From an uncultured Collinsella sp. (GTDB lineage: Bacteria > Actinomycetota > Coriobacteriia > Coriobacteriales > Coriobacteriaceae), in contig CAAGCF010000036.1 of NCBI GenBank assembly GCA_900768265.1, positions 201,612 to 265,611 of the forward strand: a stretch of 64,000 bases of DNA, written 5' to 3'. A program made the translations under genes and the position numbers. How positions within the stretch are numbered: position 1 is the stretch's first letter; each line of letters starts with the position of its first letter. The notes under the pieces were generated by a model. It was not told where the DNA came from, ran no database searches, and saw only the letters and a program-made list of their open reading frames with translations. Shown in pieces: positions 8,280 to 14,969 of this stretch.

Positions 8280-9764
8280 CTACAGGCAGACGCCATCCTT
8301 CCAAATGCTGATCTCGTGGCAGCCGCGACGCTCGGCACTCGTAAGCTTGCCGCTCGCCGTGTCCAGCACCATCTGATACAGGTCGCCGGCAGCCTCATCG
8401 AGCGTGCGCTCGCCCGTAGCCACCACGCCGGCGTTAAAGTCCATCCAGTTGGCCTTGTGGTCGCACAGACGCTGGTTGGTGAACACCTTGAGCGTGGGCG
8501 CCGGTGCACCAAACGGCGTGCCGCGGCCGGTCGAGAACAGGATCACATGACAGCCGGCAGCCGTCAGGGCCGTGGTGGATACCATATCGTTGCCCGGACC
8601 GCACAGCATGTTCAGGCCATGCTTGGTAGCCTGACCGGCATACGGCAGCACGTCGACGATGGGGGCAGATCCGCCCTTTTGCACACAGCCGCAGCTCTTG
8701 TCCTCGAGCGTGGTGATGCCGCCATCCTTGTTGCCGGGGCTCGGGTTCTCATAGACGACCTCGCCGTGGCTGATAAAGTAGTCTTTAAAGCCGTTGAGCA
8801 TGTCGGCCGCCGCGTTAAAGACGTCCTGGCTCTCGCAACGATCGAGCAGAATGCTCTCCGCGCCAAACATCTCGGGCACCTCGGTGAGCACCGACGTGCC
8901 ACCGCGGGCGACAACCATATCGCTCACGCGACCGATCGTGGGGTTGGCGGTAATGCCCGAAAGACCGTCAGAGCCACCGCACTTAAGGCCAATGACCAGC
9001 TCAGAGGCCGGAATGGGCTCACGCTTGGCCTGCTTGGCCAGGTCAGCCAACTCGGACAGAATCTTGTGGCCCTCGACCTGCTCGTCGGCAACATCCTGGC
9101 AGGTAAGGAAGCGGACGCGCTCGTGATCGAAGTCACCGAGCTCGTCGAGTACCTGCTGGTGCGTGCAGTTTTCGCAACCGAGGGACAGGAACAGCACACC
9201 CGCAGCGTTTGCGTGACGCGAGAGCGCCACCAGCAGACGACGCGTCTGGGCATGGTCGGCGCCGGTCTGCGAGCAGCCAAAGGGATGCGGGAAGTAGTAA
9301 ACGCCCTCCAGCGAGCCCTCGACCAGATCCTGAGCCTGCTCGCACATGGCACGTGCGACCTCGTTGACGCAGCCGACCGTGGGGATGATCCACAGCTCGT
9401 TGCGCGTGGCGGCGCGGCCGTCGGCGCGACGGAAGCCCATAAAGGTCTCGGGCTCAACCGGCTCAACGACCGGATGCGTCGGGTTGTAAACGTAGTCGAC
9501 CTCGCCCGAAAGGTTGGTCTTGACGTTATGCGTATGAAGCCACTGACCGGGCTGGATGTCGCCCGTCACGTGGCCGATAGGAAGACCGTACTTGACGACA
9601 TCCTCCCCCGCCGCAATGGCACGCACGGCCATCTTGTGGCCCTGCGGAATATCCTCCGCGGCAACGACCTCGCCCACCCCGGGAACCGCGACGGCGGCGC
9701 CCTTGGCAAGCGGCGACAACGCAACGATGACGTTGTCGGCCGGATTGATCTGGATAGTGTTCAT
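8280..9764 (-). CDS. uxaA: Altronate dehydratase
   Basis: A 494-residue enzyme, the same size as known UxaA proteins (about 495), that dehydrates D-altronate to 2-keto-3-deoxy-D-gluconate in the galacturonate pathway. Seen: the N-terminal SAF-like domain with LPIGHVTGDIQPGQWLHTHN (its His pair), then the main UxaA domain with GFRRADGRAATRNELWIIPTVGC, LSLGCEN, GLKCGGSDG and CGCVQKGG, whose Cys residues are those expected for metal binding. The start at 9764 has a TAGGA site. It is the third gene of uxaC-uxaB-uxaA, 78 nt after uxaB. The next steps (KDG kinase and KDPG aldolase) are not in this window. Confidence 0.96.
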   Translation of the reverse strand: MNTIQINPADNVIVALSPLAKGAAVAVPGVGEVVAAEDIPQGHKMAVRAIAAGEDVVKYGLPIGHVTGDIQPGQWLHTHNVKTNLSGEVDYVYNPTHPVVEPVEPETFMGFRRADGRAATRNELWIIPTVGCVNEVARAMCEQAQDLVEGSLEGVYYFPHPFGCSQTGADHAQTRRLLVALSRHANAAGVLFLSLGCENCTHQQVLDELGDFDHERVRFLTCQDVADEQVEGHKILSELADLAKQAKREPIPASELVIGLKCGGSDGLSGITANPTIGRVSDMVVARGGTSVLTEVPEMFGAESILLDRCESQDVFNAAADMLNGFKDYFISHGEVVYENPSPGNKDGGITTLEDKSCGCVQKGGSAPIVDVLPYAGQATKHGLNMLCGPGNDMVSTTALTAAGCHVILFSTGRGTPFGAPAPTLKVFTNQRLCDHKANWMDFNAGVVATGERTLDEAAGDLYQMVLDTASGKLTSAERRGCHEISIWKDGVCL

Positions 9765-9842
9765 GACAAATGGTCCTAACCCTACAGGTTGAGCAGAAGT
9801 CAGCGGGCGCCCGCCAGTTGCCCGGCAGGCGCACAGAAGGAT

Positions 9843-11357
9843 TTAGGCCTGGGCGTTGGCGAAGGCCTGCTTGGCGCCCTCGACGCGCACGACGGCAAGC
9901 GCGTTGACGACAAACTCCTCAAGGCCGGCGATCTGCGTAAGGTCCTCGCCCCACATTTGCTCATTGGTGAGCACGTCGTGCACCAGCTCGGCATCGTCTG
10001 CACCGGCGTGGGCGGCGTAGAAATCGAGCACGAAGGCATCGTCCTGAGCGGTGTACTCGGTGCCGTCGGCGCGTCGCAGGTGCAGGCCATCGCCCTCACG
10101 AGCAACGAGCTCCTGAGTATAGAAGGCAATGAGCGTAGCGAGGCTCGTCGCCAGGCACTTGGGCAGGTTGCCGGTCTCGGCAACATAGTCCTTGAGCGTA
10201 GGCAGGTCGCGGGCACGCCACTTGGCGGTAGAGTTGAGGCAAATGGAGAGCAGCGCGTGGTCGATAAACGGGTTGTCGAAGCGGTTCTCGACGGCGGCGG
10301 CAAAGGCCTTGCAGTCCTCGACGTCCAGGTCGGCGGCAAGCGTCGGGATGACCTCGTCGTAGAGCATGGTGTTCATGAAGCCGCGAACGGTCTCGTCATG
10401 CATGCAATCGCGCACGATGTCAAAGCCGGCAACCCAGGAGCCCGGAACAAAGGCAGTGTGGGCGCCGTTGAGGATGCGGACCTTGCGCTTCTTGTACGGG
10501 GTGACATCGGGGGTCACAAAGACACCCGGCAGGCCGGCCTTCACGAAGGGCAGACGCTCCTTGAGCAACTCATCGCCCTGGATACCCCACATCTGGAAGG
10601 GCTCGCGCACGGCCAGGAAGGGATCCTCGTAGCCCAGGCGCTCGGCCACAGCAGCGGCCTCCTTGGGGTCGCGGATGCGGCCGGGGACGATAGTGTCGAC
10701 GAGCGTGGTGCAGACGGTGCAGTCGTTGGCCATCCACTGCGCAAACTCGTCCTCCCAGCCCCAGTCGCTCACGTACTGGTTCATGATGCGCAGCAGCTCC
10801 TCGCCGTTGTGATCGATGAGCTCGCAGGCGAGCACGATGACGCCCGGCTTGCCGGCGGCCCAGCGGGTGTGGAGCACCTGGGCAAGCTTGGCGGGGAAGC
10901 TCGCGGGCGGCATGTCGTCGGCCTTGCAGGACGGGTCGTAGGCGATACCGGCCTCGGTGGTGTTGGAGACGATAATCTCCAAATCGTCGGAGACGGCGAC
11001 CTCCATCATGGCGCGGTAGTCGTCCTCACGATACGGATTGAGGCAGCGGCTGCAGGCGCTGATCACACGGGACTCGTCGACCGTGTTGCCGTTCTCCTTG
11101 CCGCGCACCAGCACGGTGTACAGGTCATCCTGAGCGTTAATGCCGTCGGCAAAGCCAAAGGCACCGCTGATGGGCTGGACCATGACGACTTTACCGTTCC
11201 AGCCGACTGCCTCGTTGCCCATGTCAAAGAAGCGGTCGACAAAGGCGCGCAGGAAATTGCCCTCGCCAAACTGCAGAACCTTCTCGGGAGCGTCCTTGGG
11301 CAGCAGGTAGCCCTTGTAGCCGATCTTCTCGAGCGTCTCGTAGCTGATGTTCTCCAT
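9843..11357 (-). CDS. uxaB: Tagaturonate reductase (altronate oxidoreductase)
   Basis: A 504-residue member of the long-chain mannitol dehydrogenase family that reduces D-tagaturonate to D-altronate with NADH. Seen: an N-terminal nucleotide-binding region (VLQFGEGNFLRAFVDR), the domain core SNTTEAGI, ELIDHNGEEL, and the family catalytic region KRKVRILNGAHTA with the conserved Lys/Asn/His. The length fits UxaB. The start at 11357 has AAGGAG at 9 nt. It stands between uxaC and uxaA in the same direction. The close relative fructuronate reductase (UxuB) is less likely because the neighbours are UxaC and UxaA rather than UxuA. Confidence 0.93.
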   Translation of the reverse strand: MENISYETLEKIGYKGYLLPKDAPEKVLQFGEGNFLRAFVDRFFDMGNEAVGWNGKVVMVQPISGAFGFADGINAQDDLYTVLVRGKENGNTVDESRVISACSRCLNPYREDDYRAMMEVAVSDDLEIIVSNTTEAGIAYDPSCKADDMPPASFPAKLAQVLHTRWAAGKPGVIVLACELIDHNGEELLRIMNQYVSDWGWEDEFAQWMANDCTVCTTLVDTIVPGRIRDPKEAAAVAERLGYEDPFLAVREPFQMWGIQGDELLKERLPFVKAGLPGVFVTPDVTPYKKRKVRILNGAHTAFVPGSWVAGFDIVRDCMHDETVRGFMNTMLYDEVIPTLAADLDVEDCKAFAAAVENRFDNPFIDHALLSICLNSTAKWRARDLPTLKDYVAETGNLPKCLATSLATLIAFYTQELVAREGDGLHLRRADGTEYTAQDDAFVLDFYAAHAGADDAELVHDVLTNEQMWGEDLTQIAGLEEFVVNALAVVRVEGAKQAFANAQA

Positions 11358-11392
11358 CGATGTCTCTCCTTAGATTGCTGTTAGCGTGCAGG

Positions 11393-11428
11393 CAAAACGG
11401 GGGCGCCGTGTGTGGCAACGGCGCTCCC
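11393..11428 (-). terminator. Intercistronic stem-loop between uxaC and uxaB
   Basis: GCGCCGT/ACGGCGC with extra G-C pairs is followed on the minus strand by GTTTTG. It may give partial termination and so lower uxaB and uxaA output relative to uxaC. Confidence 0.6.
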
Positions 11429-11453
11429 GAGTTCGGTGTGATTCGATGCGGGT

Positions 11454-12881
11454 TTAGGCCTCGACGGTATCCAGGTCAAAGCCGAAGTAGCGGACCGCGT
11501 TGTTGTAGCTAATGTCGCGCACGATGGCTCCCAGCAGCTCCATGTCGGCCGGATACTTGCCCTGCTCGACCCACTCGCCGATCACACCGCACAGCACGCG
11601 ACGGAAGTACTCGTGACGCGGGTAGGACAGGAAGGAGCGGGAATCGGTAAGCATGCCCACAAAGTTGCCCAGCACGCCCTCGTTAGCCAGAGCCGTGAGC
11701 TGCTCGCGCATACCGACCTCGTTGTCGTTGAACCACCAGGCAGAGCCGTTCTGGATCTTGCCGGCGGTCGGAGCCTCCTGGAAGCAGCCCATCACGGTAT
11801 CGATCATGGTGTTGTCGATGGGGTTCAGGCTGTACAGGATGGTCTTGGGCAGACCCGTGGACTCCTGGATGGAGTTGAGGAAATCGGCCAGCTGGTCGGA
11901 CGGCGTGTAGTTGGAGATGCAGTCGTAGCCGGTGTCGGGGCCGAGCTTGGCGAACATAGCGCGGTTGTTGTCACGCTTGCAGCCAAAGTGCAGCTGCATG
12001 GCCCAGCCAAGGCGGACATACTCGCCGGCGACGAACTGCATAAAGGCCGTCTTGTACTTGAGGACCTCGTCCTCGGCAAGCGGCTCGGCGGCAAGGCCCT
12101 TGGCAAAGATAGTCTCGATCTCGTCGGCGGTAGCCGGAACGTACATAACGTAGTCGAGCGCGTGGTCGGAAGCGCGGCAGCCCAGCTCGTGGGCAACGTC
12201 GTAGCGCTTGGAGATGGCAGCCTTCATGCCCTCGAAGTCGCTGATCTCAACACCGGCAACCTCGGAGAGATGCTTGCAGTAGTCGGCGAACTCCTGGCCA
12301 CGCTCGATGCGCAGGGCGGCATCGGGGCGCATGGCGGGAACGACCTGAACGTCAAAACTGTCGTCGGCGGCAATCTTCTTGTGCCACTCAAAGCTGTCGG
12401 CGGGGTCGTCGGTAGTGCAGATCATGCGGACGTTGGACTGCTTGATCAGGTTGCGGCAGGTAAAGCTGGCCTCAGCGAGCTTGGCGTTGGCAAGGTCCCA
12501 GACCTCCTGAGCGGTTTTGCCGTTCAGGACGCCCTCGTAGCCAAAGTAACGCTTAAGCTCCAGGTGGCTCCACTCAAAGACGGGGTTGCCCACGCAACGG
12601 CCAAGGGTCTCGGCCCACTTCTGGAACTTCTCGCGAGCAGGGGCATCGCCGGTAATGAAGCGCTCGTCGACGCCGTTGGCACGCATCAGGCGCCACTTGT
12701 AGTGGTCACCGCCCAGCCAAACCTCGGTGATGTTCTCAAAACGCTTGTCGTCCCAGATCTCCTTGGGAGAAATGTGGCAGTGGTAGTCAACGATGGGCAT
12801 GCCCTCGGCAAAGTTGTGGAACAGCTCCTCACCGGTTTTGGTGCTCAGCAGGAAATCCTGATCGTCCATGAAGTTTTTCAT
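11454..12881 (-). CDS. uxaC: Uronate isomerase
   Basis: A 475-residue amidohydrolase-superfamily TIM barrel that interconverts D-galacturonate and D-tagaturonate (and D-glucuronate and D-fructuronate). Seen: the metal-binding start PIVDYHCHISPKEIW, MICTTDDPADS, QLHFGCKRDNN and MLTDSRSFLSYPRHEYFRR near the end, all typical of UxaC, with the usual length of about 470. I chose the ATG at 12881 because AAGGGG lies 8 nt upstream; the open frame up to 12947 runs through the operator. It is the first gene after two strong LacI operators, so this is the main regulated promoter of the galacturonate pathway. Confidence 0.96.
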   Translation of the reverse strand: MKNFMDDQDFLLSTKTGEELFHNFAEGMPIVDYHCHISPKEIWDDKRFENITEVWLGGDHYKWRLMRANGVDERFITGDAPAREKFQKWAETLGRCVGNPVFEWSHLELKRYFGYEGVLNGKTAQEVWDLANAKLAEASFTCRNLIKQSNVRMICTTDDPADSFEWHKKIAADDSFDVQVVPAMRPDAALRIERGQEFADYCKHLSEVAGVEISDFEGMKAAISKRYDVAHELGCRASDHALDYVMYVPATADEIETIFAKGLAAEPLAEDEVLKYKTAFMQFVAGEYVRLGWAMQLHFGCKRDNNRAMFAKLGPDTGYDCISNYTPSDQLADFLNSIQESTGLPKTILYSLNPIDNTMIDTVMGCFQEAPTAGKIQNGSAWWFNDNEVGMREQLTALANEGVLGNFVGMLTDSRSFLSYPRHEYFRRVLCGVIGEWVEQGKYPADMELLGAIVRDISYNNAVRYFGFDLDTVEA

Positions 12882-12933
12882 CAAACAACCCCTTTGTTGG
12901 CGGAGCGGGCGCACGATGCGCTCGTTATCCTCT

Positions 12934-12948
12934 AGGTGAACGTTCACT
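12934..12948. promoter_or_regulatory. LacI-type operator overlapping the uxaC -10 region
   Basis: AGGTGAACGTTCACT has the full core. On the minus strand it overlaps TATAGT, a likely -10 hexamer for uxaC. Confidence 0.78.
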
Positions 12949-12971
12949 ATACTAATTCATTGCGACTTAAA

Positions 12972-12987
12972 AGGTGAACGTTCACCT
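12972..12987. promoter_or_regulatory. Perfect palindromic LacI-type operator upstream of uxaC
   Basis: AGGTGAACGTTCACCT is a perfect 16-bp palindrome, the best copy in the window, 38 bp from the other uxaC operator. Confidence 0.8.
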
Positions 12988-13000
12988 AACCACCATGGGG

Positions 13001-13028
13001 TGAACGGTCGATTTTGCCCGTTCAACGG
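13001..13028 (-). promoter_or_regulatory. Shared element with two (G/C)AACGG boxes 21 bp apart (copy 2)
   Basis: GAACGG at 13002 and CAACGG at 13023, joined by TCGATTTTGCCCGTT. It lies just beyond the perfect LacI operator, in the same orientation as the copies before the carrier and ebgA genes. Confidence 0.5.
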
Positions 13029-13119
13029 TTACTGGAACCGTAACTTGTATGTATTGCGAATTGGCAGGCGTCCCCGAACACCGAACTTGAGCGCTTTGGC
13101 CAGGTGGGTCATGTTCCGC

Positions 13120-13312
13120 CGTGCATTTTTGGGAGTATTCAGCATCGGAGCGCACCACGCACCGTCTTCGAAGCCCTATCTGATGCTCATATTGCGCCCA
13201 ATCGGCATAAATAAATGCCCCCGATGGCGAATTACGCCATCGGGGGCACTTAAAACAGTCGTCCTAACCTCTTTCGGAACACGCCATTGCTGAATACTCC
13301 AAAAAATGCACG
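13120..13312. repeat. 193-bp element with 25-bp terminal inverted repeats
   Basis: The arms 13120-13144 and 13288-13312 match at 24 of 25 positions as inverted repeats. They enclose about 143 bp with no plausible gene, including the lacI terminator. The layout resembles a MITE or a long-range RNA hairpin. No flanking target duplication is evident by eye. Confidence 0.55.
13217..13247 (-). terminator. Terminator after the lacI gene of the pectin locus
   Basis: A perfect 13-bp GC-rich stem (GCCCCCGATGGCG and complement) with a 5-nt loop. On the minus strand it is followed by an AT-rich ATTTATTTAT tract. It could work in both directions. Confidence 0.75.
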
Positions 13313-13340
13313 TCGCAAGAGGGGGTACCTGACTAAACGG

Positions 13341-14420
13341 CTAAATACCCGCAAGCTCGCAGTAGCGGTCGACGTTGCTGGCAAACACCATCTCCACAGC
13401 ACCCTTCTGCACGGGCTCCGCCGGAGTTTTACCCCACAGCAGATACTCGCCCAAGGTCTTGGCGCCACGGTAGGCCAGGCTCACCGGGTCCTTATAGACA
13501 ATATTGGTAAAGATGCCACGGCGCAAGGCCAAGGCGCTCTCGGGGAACAGGTCGTTGCCGATTACCATGACCTTGCCGGCCTTGCCGCTTGAAACAAGCG
13601 CGTCGGCGACCACCTCGGAACCAACGGCAAAAACGCTACAGATGAGCTCGGGAGCATCCGGCGCACTCAAGCGCTGCTCAAGCTCGCGCTCGAGCTGTTT
13701 GACTTGCGCATGGGCGCCGGCAAGGTCCTCAACCTGCCATGGAATATCGTGTTCGCGCAGGTAATTATGAAAGGCGCGGGCGGTCAGGTAGTGTGAATCG
13801 GTATAGGGGTCGCCCGCCAACAGGAGCACGCGGGCGTCAGCCCCAGAAGCGTGGACCAGATTTGCCGCCTGCTCTGCCATAAGACTGCCCGCCGCGGAAT
13901 AGTCCGCCAGACTGGCACCCAGGCGATCGAGGTGCGGGCGGTCGCCGTCTACGAGCTCGATTGTCACGCCCGCCTCGGCAATCTGCCTCAAGAACTCGGT
14001 CGCGCGGTCATCGCCCGGAACATAGGCAAGCAGACCATCAATCTTCTCGCCTACCTGCAGACGCTCATCGATCTGCTCGAGCGCATCGGCGTAGCCACCC
14101 ACGCCAAATTCAACGCGCTCAACCGTAATGCCCCGGTCGATGACCTCCTGCTCAAAGCGGTTGCAGCCTTCCCAAAGGTAACGGAAAAAGTACGCCCCTT
14201 CGCACGATGCGCGAGGCAGGCAAAACACCAGGTTGATATCCTTGCGGCGCAGGCTCGAGGCACTCGTATTGCGATGGTAACCCATGGCCTCGGCCTTAGC
14301 ATTCACCTTGGAGCGCACGGATTCGCTCACGCCGGCCTTACCCGTCAGGGCCTTGTGCACGGTATTGATGGAAACGCCAAGCTCGGCGGCTATGTCCTTC
14401 ATGGTTACGCGAGCGCTCAT
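13341..14420 (-). CDS. LacI-family transcriptional regulator of the pectin/galacturonate locus
   Basis: A 359-residue repressor. The N-terminal helix-turn-helix is clear: VTMKDIAAELGVSINTVHKALTGKAGVSESVRSKV, written here as its parts MKDIAAELGVS, INTVHKALTG and VSESVRSKV. It is followed by the hinge and a periplasmic-binding-like effector domain with DGLLAYVPGDD and VMVIGNDLFPESALALRRG. It lies at the upstream end of the uxaCBA group in the same direction, and operators of LacI type with core TGAACGTTCA lie before uxaC, the carrier and the GH105 gene. The effector is probably a uronate or pectic sugar acid (inference). The start has GGAG 9 nt upstream. The HKALTG recognition region is unusual for purine/sugar LacI proteins, consistent with a distinct operator. 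Confidence 0.9.
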   Translation of the reverse strand: MSARVTMKDIAAELGVSINTVHKALTGKAGVSESVRSKVNAKAEAMGYHRNTSASSLRRKDINLVFCLPRASCEGAYFFRYLWEGCNRFEQEVIDRGITVERVEFGVGGYADALEQIDERLQVGEKIDGLLAYVPGDDRATEFLRQIAEAGVTIELVDGDRPHLDRLGASLADYSAAGSLMAEQAANLVHASGADARVLLLAGDPYTDSHYLTARAFHNYLREHDIPWQVEDLAGAHAQVKQLERELEQRLSAPDAPELICSVFAVGSEVVADALVSSGKAGKVMVIGNDLFPESALALRRGIFTNIVYKDPVSLAYRGAKTLGEYLLWGKTPAEPVQKGAVEMVFASNVDRYCELAGI

Positions 14421-14517
14421 GGGGTTACTCCGTTATAGATAAGTTGCCAATTAACAGTACAGGTAACGATACCCCAAAATCACTCTTCAACTCGCCGCGC
14501 TCGCCGCCAAATGTGCA

Positions 14518-14551
14518 AAGCGCCCCGCGAACGGATGCTCGCGAGGCGCTT
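14518..14551 (-). terminator. Terminator after the FeoB-associated gene
   Basis: A 13-bp stem beginning AAGCGCC, with one mismatch, lies 13 nt past the stop. The following T content is modest. Confidence 0.65.
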
Positions 14552-14563
14552 GGATGACGGACC

Positions 14564-14764
14564 TTATTTGATACCGCGGCCCAAGTCTTCGGCAATTTTG
14601 TCCACGCCCTTAAGCGCGGCGCAGGTTTTTTTGTTAGAACAATGTCCCGTGCAAACGCCACCCTGAGCGCAGTCGGCGCAGGTGCCCTTGCGGTAGATGC
14701 GCACACACACGGCGACAAACGCAACGCCGATAACAGCCAGTACAACAATATCGATAGGTGCCAT
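14564..14764 (-). CDS. FeoB-associated Cys-rich membrane protein
   Basis: A 66-residue protein with one N-terminal membrane helix (IDIVVLAVIGVAFVAVCV), a basic stretch, then a Cys cluster CADCAQGGVCTGHCSNKKTC with five cysteines. This is the layout of the small FeoB-associated Cys-rich family (PF12669) found next to feoB in many Firmicutes and Actinobacteria. The role is not settled; metal handling at the FeoB channel is the usual idea. It lies downstream of feoB in the same direction but after the feoB terminator, so it may be made by read-through. The start has AGGAGG 6-8 nt upstream. Confidence 0.85.
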   Translation of the reverse strand: MAPIDIVVLAVIGVAFVAVCVRIYRKGTCADCAQGGVCTGHCSNKKTCAALKGVDKIAEDLGRGIK

Positions 14765-14907
14765 AGCAAGCCTCCTCTAGTTAACCATCACTTACTTTAC
14801 CCCATTCTCAACCGGCCAAAAAGGGACAGGTTTATTTTGGTCGGTTTTATCTGCGGAAACGCCACATCTTAACTTCTGGAGCAAAGCAATCTGTCCCCCT
14901 TTGCACC
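14765..14907. other. Intergenic DNA with a GGGACAG-type repeat relic
   Basis: AACCGGCCAAAA at 14810 pairs with TTTTGGTCGGTT further on. GGGACAG at 14825 faces CTGTCCCCC near 14891 in inverted order. The same kind of GTCCCC/GGGAC sequence occurs near 46430-46508 and 48887. No gene is seen. Confidence 0.4.
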
Positions 14908-14940
14908 AAAAAACCCGGGAGTCGCTGGGACACCCGGGCT
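14908..14940 (-). terminator. Terminator after feoB
   Basis: A CCCGGG-based stem of 10 pairs with one mismatch is followed on the minus strand by TTTTTT. Confidence 0.8.
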
Positions 14941-14969
14941 TTCGGAAAGGGGCTAAACCTTATTTGGAT

